Source: Arenimonas oryziterrae DSM 21050 = YC6267 | GTDB taxonomy: Bacteria > Pseudomonadota > Gammaproteobacteria > Xanthomonadales > Xanthomonadaceae | Direction: 5' to 3' | DNA: 64,000 nt | Assembly (NCBI RefSeq): GCF_000420545.1 | Contig: NZ_ATVD01000001.1 | Span: 558,001-622,000 of the forward strand | Part shown: in pieces, positions 36,862-45,643 of the stretch | Layout: the number at the start of each line of letters is the position of its first letter | Position numbering within the stretch: position 1 is the first letter of the stretch | The notes under the pieces: model-generated | What the model was told of the DNA's origin: nothing | Seen by the model: only the letters and a program-made list of their open reading frames with translations | Database searches by the model: none | Program-made: the position numbers and the translations under genes

Positions 36862-38895
36862 ATGCCCAACGCCCTCGCCCGCGAATCCAGCCTGTATCTG
36901 CGCCAGCACGCCGACAACCCGGTCGACTGGCGCGCCTGGAACACAAGCGCACTGACCGAGGCACGCCGGGCCGACAAGCCGATCCTGCTGTCGATCGGCT
37001 ACTCGGCCTGCCACTGGTGCCATGTGATGGCGCACGAGAGCTTCGAAGACGAGGCCACCGGCCGCTTGATGAACGGCTTGTTCGTCAACATCAAGGTCGA
37101 TCGCGAGGAACGGCCCGATCTCGATCGCATCTATCAACTCGCGCATCAGGCGCTGACGCGGCGCGGCGGCGGCTGGCCGCTGACCCTGTTCCTGGATCCG
37201 CTTACCCTGGTGCCATTCTACGCGGGCACTTATTTCCCGAAGACCGCGCGCTACGGCATGCCTGCCTTTTCCGAGGTGCTGCAGGGCGCGCGGCAATGGT
37301 GGGACGGTCAGCGCGACCAGGTGCAGCAGCAGAATCAGGCCCTGCAAGGTTTTCTCGCCGACTACGGACGCGAGACGGCGCATGCCGGCGACCTGTCGAC
37401 GGCCCCGCGCGAGGCGGCACGCGAGAAGATCCTCGCCCATCACGATTCGGTCAACGGCGGTCATCGCGGCGCACCCAAGTTTCCGCACGCGGGAGAGGTC
37501 GAAAGCTTGCTGTCCTGGGCGCGGCAGAGCGACCTGCGCGCCGGCGAAGCCGCCGCGACCACGCTCGCGCGCATGGCCAGTCGCGGCTTGCACGACCAGC
37601 TCGCCGGCGGTTTCTTCCGTTATTGCGTCGACGAACACTGGGACATTCCGCACTTCGAAAAGATGCTCTACGACAACGCGCAGTTGCTGCCCGTGTATGC
37701 AGAAGCGGCGACGCAGTTCGAATCGCCGCAGTTCCAGCAGGCAGCCGGCGGCATCGTCACCTGGCTGCAGGCGGAGATGCGTGCGGACGGGGGCGGTTTC
37801 TGTTCGGCACTCGATGCCGATTCCGAGGGCGTCGAAGGCAAGTTCTACCTGTGGACGCGCGCACAGGTCGATGCTGCGCTCGACACCGACCTGCGCGAGA
37901 TCGTTCACGCCCACTACGGCCTGGACCGCGCGCCGAACTTCGAGAACGAGGCCTGGCATCTGCACGCAGCCAAGACCCCGGCGGAAATCGCTGCGGCCTC
38001 AGGGTCGGATGCCGCGGAAATTTCCAGACGCCTCGCGCGCACGCGCAGCGTGCTGCTGGCCAAGCGCGCCGAACGCATTCCGCCGGCCCGCGACGACAAG
38101 CGTTTGACGGCGTGGAACGCCTTGCTCGTGACCGGACTCGCACGCGCCGGCAAGGCCTTGCAGCGCGAAGACTGGCTCGATGAAGCCGAAACGGTGCTCG
38201 ACATGCTCATCGCCGCGATGGATGTGCGCGGTCGGCTCCCCGCCGTGCTCGGCAGCACCGGGCCGGGGTTTCTCGACGATCACGCGTTCACGCTGCAGGC
38301 CGCGCTAACCGTGCTCGAAGCGCGCTGGTCGGTGCGCGCCCTGCGCGCGGCGACGCAACTGGCCGAAACCCTGCTCAGCGATTTCATCGATCGCGCCGAA
38401 GGCGGCTTCTTCTTCACCGCGCGCGATCACGAAGCGCTTCCGCAGCGCCCCAAACCCTGGCTCGACGAATCGACGCCTTCCGGCAATGCGGTCGCTGCGC
38501 GCTCGTTGCTGACCTTGGGTTGGCTGCTTGCCGAACCGCGCTATCTGGACGCGGCGGAAGCGACCCTGCGCGCCGCCTGGACGCCGATCGCAGAATTGCC
38601 GCAGGCCGCACCCGCGATGCTCTCCGCGCTGGCCGAATGGCAGCAGCCGACGCCCCTGGTCGTCATCCGCGGCGAACCCGGCGCGCTCGCGCTGTGGCGC
38701 TACGAACTGCGCCGGCTCTGGCCGCACCCGCTGAACGTCTACGCATTTTCCGATCACGGCACCGAACTGCCACCCGGCCTCGCCGAAAAACCCGAAACCG
38801 CCGCCGGCCGCGCCACCCTATGCCAAGGCACGCAATGCCTGGCCGCCTGCGACAGCGTCGAGGCGCTGGTGGCGCAGTTGCAGCGCCTCGCTTGA
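36862..38895 (+). CDS. Thioredoxin-domain protein of the YyaL/spermatogenesis-associated type
   Basis: 677 residues from the ATG at 36862. An N-terminal thioredoxin-like domain (DUF255, about 1-165) carries C50-H-W-C53 and D-R-E-E-R-P-D-L-D near 85. The rest is an (alpha/alpha)6 barrel resembling N-acylglucosamine 2-epimerase/cellobiose epimerase proteins, with P-H-F-E-K-M-L-Y-D-N-A-Q-L near 280. Found in all domains but with no settled function. Apparently monocistronic, divergent from lgt. Confidence 0.92.
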   Translation: MPNALARESSLYLRQHADNPVDWRAWNTSALTEARRADKPILLSIGYSACHWCHVMAHESFEDEATGRLMNGLFVNIKVDREERPDLDRIYQLAHQALTRRGGGWPLTLFLDPLTLVPFYAGTYFPKTARYGMPAFSEVLQGARQWWDGQRDQVQQQNQALQGFLADYGRETAHAGDLSTAPREAAREKILAHHDSVNGGHRGAPKFPHAGEVESLLSWARQSDLRAGEAAATTLARMASRGLHDQLAGGFFRYCVDEHWDIPHFEKMLYDNAQLLPVYAEAATQFESPQFQQAAGGIVTWLQAEMRADGGGFCSALDADSEGVEGKFYLWTRAQVDAALDTDLREIVHAHYGLDRAPNFENEAWHLHAAKTPAEIAAASGSDAAEISRRLARTRSVLLAKRAERIPPARDDKRLTAWNALLVTGLARAGKALQREDWLDEAETVLDMLIAAMDVRGRLPAVLGSTGPGFLDDHAFTLQAALTVLEARWSVRALRAATQLAETLLSDFIDRAEGGFFFTARDHEALPQRPKPWLDESTPSGNAVAARSLLTLGWLLAEPRYLDAAEATLRAAWTPIAELPQAAPAMLSALAEWQQPTPLVVIRGEPGALALWRYELRRLWPHPLNVYAFSDHGTELPPGLAEKPETAAGRATLCQGTQCLAACDSVEALVAQLQRLA

Positions 38896-38917
38896 ATACG
38901 CGAAGCGCCTCTGCGAC

Positions 38918-39334
38918 TCAATTTCTGAACGAGCGCTCGCGGTAGTAGCTGCTTTCATCCATCTGCGCAACGCGCACAAATCTTTTCCCATCGAAGATGG
39001 ACAGAGTGCATGTCGATGACTTGCAACCTCTGATGGCGCAAGGCCGCCTGTCACCCGAGTCGCAAACACGGTCAAATGCGGGCAAATAGCCCTCGACCCT
39101 CGTCGTGGAGAAAATAGGCGCCGAGCCTTCCGCGCGAGATTTCACGACAAAGCGCCCGGCAACTGCACAAGCTCGCGCATCGCAACTCCAGACCTGACAA
39201 TCGCCGCCTTTGCAGGTGGCGATCAGACAATTGGCCGTGCAGTCCACGGGATTGACTTCCGCCATCGCCTGACGCGAATAACTGAAAATCAGCAGTCCAA
39301 TAATTACAAGCGCTGTTGCAAAAAACGATTTCAT
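38918..39334 (-). CDS. Small exported cysteine-rich protein
   Basis: 138 residues from the ATG at 39334, which has GGGAG seven bases upstream. A signal peptide ends near residue 25 (Q-A-M-A). The mature part has ten Cys, many spaced by four or five residues (32, 36, 41, 46, 51, 56), suggesting disulfides. Codon use and the flanks are visibly less G+C-rich than neighbours, a hint of horizontal origin. No known family recognised. Confidence 0.7.
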   Translation of the reverse strand: MKSFFATALVIIGLLIFSYSRQAMAEVNPVDCTANCLIATCKGGDCQVWSCDARACAVAGRFVVKSRAEGSAPIFSTTRVEGYLPAFDRVCDSGDRRPCAIRGCKSSTCTLSIFDGKRFVRVAQMDESSYYRERSFRN

Positions 39335-39435
39335 CCGCCGCTCCCTGCGACTCCGATTCATGGAGAACTATGAGCGAGACTATCGTCAAGAAATCGCAGA
39401 TCAAGCCGCAGTGCAACACAAGCAAATAAACCAAC

Positions 39436-39930
39436 TCACAACACCACCGGATCATCCGGAACTTCGCGCGGATTGTCCGCGCTGGCGGGGAAGTGTTCGC
39501 TCAGCAAGATGTTGATGCCGGCGATGCAGGTCAGCACGGCGGCTTCGGGGTCGCCGTCGGCGATGTCGGCGGCGAAACGATCGCAGATACGCTGCCATTG
39601 CGCCGGCGCGACGCGCGCGGCGATGCCGCGGTCGGCGATGATTTCCACGCGTCGTTCGGCCAGCTGCAGATACAGCAACACGCCGCTGTTGTCCTGCGTG
39701 TCCCATACGCGCAGCAACGAGAATGCCGTGGCGGCGCGCTGACGCGGCTGCAAGCCCGACAGCACCGACCAGATCGAATAGCGGGGTTCGACCGCGAAGC
39801 ACAGTTCGCCGGCGTGACCGAGTTCGCCGCGCGCAATTGCATCGCGGATGCGGATCATCGTCGCGGCCGGGAACCAGCGCGACAGACGGAACCAGCCGGC
39901 GAACAGATTCAGCAGCAATCGTCGCAACAT
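39436..39930 (-). CDS. TPM-domain membrane protein (second)
   Basis: 164 residues from the ATG at 39930. Short N-terminal basic/hydrophobic start, then a TPM_phosphatase-like region: I-A-R-G-E-L-G-H near 32, Q-D-N-S-G-V-L-L-Y-L near 78, R-R-V-E-I-I-A-D near 93 and an I-N-I-L-L-S-E-H-F-P end. It lacks the signal peptide and Gly-rich tail of the upstream TPM gene, with which it overlaps (TGATG). Likely partner in a lemA-TPM-TPM operon. Confidence 0.85.
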   Translation of the reverse strand: MLRRLLLNLFAGWFRLSRWFPAATMIRIRDAIARGELGHAGELCFAVEPRYSIWSVLSGLQPRQRAATAFSLLRVWDTQDNSGVLLYLQLAERRVEIIADRGIAARVAPAQWQRICDRFAADIADGDPEAAVLTCIAGINILLSEHFPASADNPREVPDDPVVL

Positions 39931-40778
39931 CACCAGCCCCCCGACGCGCCGCCGCCACCGAACGAACCGCCGCCGCCCGACCAGCCGCCGCCACCACTGC
40001 TGCTGCCGCCGGACCATCCGCCGGAGCCGTGGCCGGAACTGAAACGTCCGCCGCCGCTGCCGCCGAATCCACCGCCACCAAGAAATGCACCGAATCCTGC
40101 GAACAGCATCGTCACCGGCACTGTCCAGATAACCCAGGCCAGTGCGGCGGCCGCGATGATTCCGCCAACCACACCGACACCGCGGCGGCGAATGATCAGC
40201 GTCGCGATGATGCCCACGACGATACCCATGAACAGCGCAATGCCCGGATTCACCGAGCGCGACTCTTCGACCATCGGTGCCGGCATCGGCTCGCCGTCGA
40301 TGAGCTTGCTCAGGACATCGACCGCGGCGTCGATGCCGCCGTAATAATCGCCGTCGCGGAAATGCGGCGCGAGGTATTCACGAATCACCCGGCTGGCGAT
40401 CGCATCGGGCACCGCACCTTCCAGGCCGTAGCCGACTTCGATGCGCGCCTTGCGGTCGTCTTTCGCGATCAGCAACAGCAGGCCGTCGTCGACCTTCTCG
40501 CGACCCAGACGGTTCTTCTCGGCGATGGCGAGCGAATATTCCTCGATGGGTTGCGCCCCGGTCGTGGCAACGACCAGCACGGCGACCTGACTGCCCTTGC
40601 GCTGCTCGAGCGCCGACAGCTTGGTCTCGAGTTGCGCGATCTGTGCGGCATCCAGCGTGCCCGTCTGATCGACGACATGCTGCGCCAGCGTCGGCACGGC
40701 CACTTCCTGGGCCAACGCCCAGGGCGCGCAAAAACCTGCCAGCAGCGCGATCGCCGCGAGGAACGGGCCGCGTTTCAC
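39930..40778 (-). CDS. TPM-domain protein with glycine-rich tail (YgcG-like)
   Basis: 282 residues from the GTG at 40778, just before a signal peptide ending A-L-A-Q. TPM_phosphatase domain about 25-160 (V-D-Q-T-G-T-L near 37, E-V-G-Y-G-L-E-G near 115), two membrane segments near 180-220, then about 60 residues of Gly/Ser with interspersed Trp and Phe. Domain relatives have acid phosphatase activity in plant thylakoids and are linked to membrane-protein turnover; the bacterial role is unclear. It follows lemA by seven bases. Confidence 0.88.
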   Translation of the reverse strand: MKRGPFLAAIALLAGFCAPWALAQEVAVPTLAQHVVDQTGTLDAAQIAQLETKLSALEQRKGSQVAVLVVATTGAQPIEEYSLAIAEKNRLGREKVDDGLLLLIAKDDRKARIEVGYGLEGAVPDAIASRVIREYLAPHFRDGDYYGGIDAAVDVLSKLIDGEPMPAPMVEESRSVNPGIALFMGIVVGIIATLIIRRRGVGVVGGIIAAAALAWVIWTVPVTMLFAGFGAFLGGGGFGGSGGGRFSSGHGSGGWSGGSSSGGGGWSGGGGSFGGGGASGGW

Positions 40779-40785
40779 AGAGGAA

Positions 40786-41412
40786 TCAATTCTGCGGCGG
40801 TGCCGGCGCCGGCGTCGGCGTTGCGGGCGCGAATTCCACCGTCGGCGGCCGGGAAATCGCCGCCTCGTTTTCCACGGTGAAATTCGGCTTGACCGCATAG
40901 CCGAACATCTTTGCCGTGAGGTTCACCGGGAACTGGCGGATGTGCGTGTTGTATTCCTGCACGCTGGCGATGTAGCGGTTGCGCGCGACGGTGATGCGGT
41001 TCTCGGTGCCTTCGAGCTGGGCCTGCAGCTCCAGGAAGTTCTGGTTGGACTTGAGGTCGGGATAGTTCTCCGACACCACCAGCAGGCGCGAGAGCGCGCC
41101 GGACAGTTCGCCCTGGGCTTTCTGGAATTCGGCGAGCTTGGCCGGATCGGCCGCCTGCTCGGCGGAAAGATTGATGCCGCCGACACGCGCGCGGGCATTG
41201 GTGACTTCGGTCAGCACGCGCTCTTCCTGCGCGGCGTAACCCTTGACCGTATTGACCAGGTTGGGCACGAGATCGGCGCGGCGCTGGTACTGGTTGAGCA
41301 CTTCCGACCATTGCGCCTTGACGGCTTCGTCCTGCTGCTGGATGCGGTTGTAGCCGCAACCGGCGAGCATCGGCAGCATCAGGGCGAGAAGAATCCAGCG
41401 AATATGGCGCAT
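40786..41412 (-). CDS. lemA: LemA family protein
   Basis: 208 residues. Starts with a lipoprotein-like signal M-L-A-G-C; a long helical coiled core follows: A-D-L-V-P-N-L-V-N-T-V-K near residue 48, N-F-L-E-L-Q-A-Q-L near 125 and R-N-R-Y near 143. A Pro/Ala-rich tail ends the protein. LemA proteins are anchored to the cytoplasmic membrane and often sit with TPM/YgcG genes, as here. Molecular function is not known. Confidence 0.93.
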   Translation of the reverse strand: MRHIRWILLALMLPMLAGCGYNRIQQQDEAVKAQWSEVLNQYQRRADLVPNLVNTVKGYAAQEERVLTEVTNARARVGGINLSAEQAADPAKLAEFQKAQGELSGALSRLLVVSENYPDLKSNQNFLELQAQLEGTENRITVARNRYIASVQEYNTHIRQFPVNLTAKMFGYAVKPNFTVENEAAISRPPTVEFAPATPTPAPAPPQN

Positions 41413-41506
41413 GGGGGCGGCTCCGTGGCGGGTCAGCGCATTGGAGCATCGCCGCGCGCGGGTGGCAATGGCGTGAATCCCGCCCCTGGCGGGCAGGCTG
41501 TGGACC

Positions 41507-42238
<732 letters not shown>

Positions 42239-42250
42239 GCGTGTTGCGCC

Positions 42251-42637
42251 TCAGGCCAGGTAACGCGGGCCGAGGATCAGACCCCAGCAAATCAGGACAT
42301 TCATGTCCGACAAAAATACTGCCGCCGAGCCCATGTCCTTGGCGCGGCCGGCCAGTTCATTGTGCTCGCTGCCCCAGCGGTCGACGACTGCCTCGACCGC
42401 GGAGTTGAGCACTTCGATGATCAGCACCAGCATCATCGAACCGATCAGGATCGCGCGCTCCACGCCGTCCGGCGTCGCCCACAGCGCCAACGCGACCAGC
42501 GGGACGAACAGATAGACCTCGAGACGGAACGAGGACTCCACGTCCCAGGTCGCACGCAGGCCCTGCATCGACCACACGAAGGCCTGCCAGGCCCGGAACG
42601 GGCTGCGCGGGGCGTGGCTACCGCTGCTATCGGCCAT
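42251..42637 (-). CDS. dgkA: Diacylglycerol kinase
   Basis: 128 residues with three membrane helices. Phosphorylates diacylglycerol to phosphatidic acid, recycling lipid from periplasmic glucan and LPS modification. E-V-L-N-S-A-V-E-A-V-V-D near residue 75 and R-A-K-D-M-G-S-A-A-V near 98 are signature segments. The ATG at 42637 gives standard length; the upstream frame is not conserved. Confidence 0.94.
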   Translation of the reverse strand: MADSSGSHAPRSPFRAWQAFVWSMQGLRATWDVESSFRLEVYLFVPLVALALWATPDGVERAILIGSMMLVLIIEVLNSAVEAVVDRWGSEHNELAGRAKDMGSAAVFLSDMNVLICWGLILGPRYLA

Positions 42638-42797
42638 CAGGTCGCAACCGCTGGCGGGTGGAGGACAACATGGCGCGGGCTCGGGAGGCAAAAACAGGGC
42701 GCCATATTGCCACAGGGCCGCGTCCGGGCGGCGTGACCTCCGGCACACGGGGCCTTACCCTGTGTCGGTCAAGATGAAGCCACCACCGGAGATGTCC

Positions 42798-43403
42798 ATG
42801 TTCGATGCACAAAAGCTCTTGGGTCACGTCCTGCAGGGCGCCCTGGGCGGCGGTTTGGGCGGGTCCCGCCGGCGCCGGTCGCGCCGCAGCTCGGTCACGG
42901 GCCTGCCCCGGGGGATCGAAACCAAGGTCGGCATGGGTCTGATCGCCCTGGCCGTGGCCGCCTACGAGCATTTCACCCAGGCCAAGCCGGCCGCCGCCAG
43001 CGCGCCCGTCGCGGCGTCGGCGATGCCGCCGCCGCCACCGCCGGGCGTGCCCGATGCCCAGGCGCAATCCCTGCATGTGCTGCGCGCGATGATCGCGGCG
43101 GCCAACGCCGACGGAAGCATCGATGCCGAAGAACGCGAAGGCATCCTCGCCAATGCGCGCGACGCCGGCCTGTCCGATGCCGACGTGGCCGCGCTCGACA
43201 GCGAGTTCCGCACGCCTCTGTCGCTCGAGCGTCTGATCGCCGGCACGCCGGCCGACCTGCGCGACGAGGTCTATGTCGCCGCGCTCATCGGCATGACCGC
43301 CGACACCGACAGCGAACAGCGCTTCCTCGACCAGCTCGCCGCGGGCCTGAAGCTCGACGCCGCCGAACAGCAGCGCATCCGCCAGCAAGTCGGCTTGGCC
43401 TAG
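42798..43403 (+). CDS. DUF533/TerB-like protein
   Basis: 201 residues from the ATG at 42798, with GGAG six bases upstream. Gly/Arg-rich start, a hydrophobic stretch near 50-58, a Pro/Ala linker, then a TerB-like helical domain (about 90-200) with the A-A-N-A-D-G-S-I-D-A-E-E metal-binding-like loop. Close to Escherichia coli YebE-type proteins of unknown role. Lies 47 bases before the AIM24 gene. Confidence 0.9.
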   Translation: MFDAQKLLGHVLQGALGGGLGGSRRRRSRRSSVTGLPRGIETKVGMGLIALAVAAYEHFTQAKPAAASAPVAASAMPPPPPPGVPDAQAQSLHVLRAMIAAANADGSIDAEEREGILANARDAGLSDADVAALDSEFRTPLSLERLIAGTPADLRDEVYVAALIGMTADTDSEQRFLDQLAAGLKLDAAEQQRIRQQVGLA

Positions 43404-43450
43404 TCCGCTCCTACAACAACGACAACAAGATCCAACCCCAGGAGTACGCC

Positions 43451-44467
43451 ATGCACCAGTGGTTCCTCAGCTACAACGGCCAGCAGAGTGGTCCGTTCGA
43501 CACCGCCGCCGCGATCGCGCAGGCCGCGAAAAATCCCAACGGCCATTGCTGGCGCCAGGGCTTTGCCGAATGGCTGCCGATTGCCAGCTGCAGCGAACTG
43601 CGCGGCGAGTCCGCGCCCGGCCAGATCGCCGCGCCACCGCCGCCGGTGCCCTCGGGCGGCCAGCGCAGCGATGTCATCGATTACCGCATCTTCGGCGAGG
43701 ACATGCAGTTCGTCGAAGTCGAACTCGATCCCGGCGAAAGCGCGGTCGCCGAAGCCGGCTCGCTGATGTACAAGGATTCGGTCGTGAAAATGGAGACCGT
43801 GTTCGGCGACGCCAGCGCGGCCTCGAGCGGCGGCGGCTTTCTCGACAAGCTCGTCGGCGCGGGCAAGCGCCTGATCACCGGCGAAAGCCTGTTCACCACC
43901 GTGTTCTCGCACGGCGGTCCGAGCGGCAAGGCGCGTGTCGCGTTCGCTGCGCCGTATCCAGGCACGATCGTGCCGATGACCCTGTCCAACTACGGCGGCA
44001 AGATCATCTGCCAGAAAGACAGCTTCCTGTGCGCGGCGCGCGGCGTCTCGATCGGTCTGTTCTTCCAGAAGAAGATCATGACCGCGCTATTCGGCGGCGA
44101 AGGTTTCATCATGCAGAAGCTCGAAGGCGACGGCCTGGTGTTCATTCACGCCGGCGGCACGATCGTCGAACGCGACCTCACGCCGGGCGAGCGCATCGAT
44201 GTCGACACCGGCTGCGTGGTCGCGATGACCTCGACGGTGAATTTCGATATCCAAAGCGTGGGCAGCGTGAAGTCGGCCTTGTTCGGCGGCGAAGGCGTGT
44301 TCCTCGCGACGCTGACCGGTCCGGGCAAGGTCTGGATCCAGTCCCTGCCGTTCTCGCGACTGGCAGGGCGCATGTTCAGCGCGATGCCGCGTCAGGGCGG
44401 CGGCCGCGACGAAGGCTCGATCCTCGGCGGTCTGGGCACGATCATTGGCGGCGACCGGAACTTCTGA
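43451..44467 (+). CDS. GYF-like domain fused to AIM24/TIGR00266 domain
   Basis: 338 residues. Residues 1-50 (M-H-Q-W-F-L-S-Y-N-G-Q-Q-S-G-P-F-D) match the GYF_2 fold; a Pro-rich linker precedes an AIM24-type double beta-barrel (about 75-315) with E-A-G-S-L-M-Y near 101, G-G-E-G-F-I-M near 215 and the second copy G-G-E-G-V-F-L near 279. The internal duplication is typical. Function unknown in bacteria. AGGAG lies upstream of the ATG. Confidence 0.92.
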   Translation: MHQWFLSYNGQQSGPFDTAAAIAQAAKNPNGHCWRQGFAEWLPIASCSELRGESAPGQIAAPPPPVPSGGQRSDVIDYRIFGEDMQFVEVELDPGESAVAEAGSLMYKDSVVKMETVFGDASAASSGGGFLDKLVGAGKRLITGESLFTTVFSHGGPSGKARVAFAAPYPGTIVPMTLSNYGGKIICQKDSFLCAARGVSIGLFFQKKIMTALFGGEGFIMQKLEGDGLVFIHAGGTIVERDLTPGERIDVDTGCVVAMTSTVNFDIQSVGSVKSALFGGEGVFLATLTGPGKVWIQSLPFSRLAGRMFSAMPRQGGGRDEGSILGGLGTIIGGDRNF

Positions 44468-45064
44468 TTGAACGCCCCCGCACCCGCGCGCGAACCGGCG
44501 GTGATGCGTTTCGCGCGCTGGGTGTCGATCCTCGGCCATCCGTTCGTGATGGCAGTGGTCATGGCGGTGGTTGCTGGTCTGCACTTCAGCGATGGCATGG
44601 GCGGCGCTCCGACCGCCTTGCTGACGACATTGCCGATCCTGCCTGTTGCGTGGCTGATGCGCCGGCAGGTGCGCGCGGGTGCGTGGGAGCACGTAGACGC
44701 AAGCCGGCGCAGCGAGCGACCGGTGCTCTATCTCGTCGCCACAGTGTCGTTCGCGGTGGTTCTTTTCGGACTGTGGTGGTGGCAGCCGCAGTCGTATCTG
44801 CTGCGTGGCGTCGTCGGCGGTCTGGCGCTGGTGCTTGCGTGTGCGCTTGTCAACCGCTGGATAAAAGTGTCACTGCACATGGCATTTGCTGCGCTCGCGG
44901 CGACGGTGCTCAGTCTGCTGCCGTCCGTCGTTGGCTTCGTCTTGCTGGCGGCGTTGCCGCTGATTGCGTGGTCGCGGTTGCGGCTGGCGCGGCATACGGG
45001 CGTCGAGGTGGTGCTTGGCGTGGTGCTGGGGGCTGTTGCGGGGTTGGCGATTCGGTTTGCGTGA
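44468..45064 (+). CDS. PAP2-like membrane phosphatase family protein
   Basis: 198 residues from a TTG directly after the AIM24 stop; an ATG at 44504 is an alternative start. About six membrane helices. Reduced type 2 phosphatidic acid phosphatase motifs: R-S-E-R-P near 81-85, S135-L-H137, and S-R-x5-H176-x3-E180. The first motif lacks the usual Lys and the last uses Glu rather than Asp, so activity is uncertain. Substrate probably a lipid phosphate. Confidence 0.75.
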   Translation: MNAPAPAREPAVMRFARWVSILGHPFVMAVVMAVVAGLHFSDGMGGAPTALLTTLPILPVAWLMRRQVRAGAWEHVDASRRSERPVLYLVATVSFAVVLFGLWWWQPQSYLLRGVVGGLALVLACALVNRWIKVSLHMAFAALAATVLSLLPSVVGFVLLAALPLIAWSRLRLARHTGVEVVLGVVLGAVAGLAIRFA

Positions 45065-45101
45065 TACACACGAACTCAAGTCAAGACACCGGGCTGCGTT
45101 C

Positions 45102-45539
45102 TCAACGGCAACTGTAATTCGGATGAACTCCGAATCTCAGTTGCTTGCCTACCCTGGTCTCAACTGATTTCGGGTCGCCGAATTGAGCGTAAGTAATAAA
45201 CCCTTGCAGCGTCCCGCTCGGCTCGATCCGATACATTTCGCAGGGACCCACGCAACTTGTCGAGAACCTAGGCTCCATTGCGGGTATCCGCTCGTCGCCC
45301 ACGATCAAGATTGCGCGAGCCGCCCCGCCCGAGATACTTCCATAGCCATCCGGCCGTTGGTCTTGCTCAATGCAGAAAGATCGCGAATCGTTGGACCTCA
45401 GCTCCAAATCAAATCGCTGCTGCGATATGTTGTCTTTGATCTCAAGCACATAACTTGGCTCGGAAGTCGGAGCGGCCGGCAAGTTCCCGCAAGAGGCCAA
45501 AAGCAGAGACGTAGCCACAAGAAGGGAACAAGCTCGCAT
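45102..45539 (-). CDS. Small lipoprotein
   Basis: 145 residues. The signal peptide ends L-L-A-S-C, so Cys17 would be lipidated. The mature part has four further Cys (F-C-I, S-C-V-G-P-C and Y-S-C), suggesting disulfides. Codon use is more A+T-rich than the neighbours. Flanked by the end of the PAP2 gene and the macB-operon terminator; no family recognised. Confidence 0.7.
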   Translation of the reverse strand: MRACSLLVATSLLLASCGNLPAAPTSEPSYVLEIKDNISQQRFDLELRSNDSRSFCIEQDQRPDGYGSISGGAARAILIVGDERIPAMEPRFSTSCVGPCEMYRIEPSGTLQGFITYAQFGDPKSVETRVGKQLRFGVHPNYSCR

Positions 45540-45584
45540 TTGATTGCCTTTGGGAACCCGGGCTCAGAGTACCTTTTTCACAAC

Positions 45585-45612
45585 AAAAAAGACCGCCACG
45601 AAGGCGGTCTTT
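45585..45612 (-). terminator. Strong terminator downstream of the exporter operon
   Basis: A ten-base-pair stem (45588-45597 with 45603-45612), a five-base loop, and a T-run on the minus strand (from 45590 downwards). The stem also starts with AAA and ends with TTT, so it may act in both directions. It lies 31 bases after the permease stop. Confidence 0.9.
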
Positions 45613-45643
45613 GGTCTTCACGCGCCTGATGCGGGGACGCCCC

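Noticed and set aside
42239-42250. Manganese riboswitch upstream of the TerC gene
   Set aside because: Only 12 bases separate it from dgkA, leaving no room for a yybP-ykoY-type leader.
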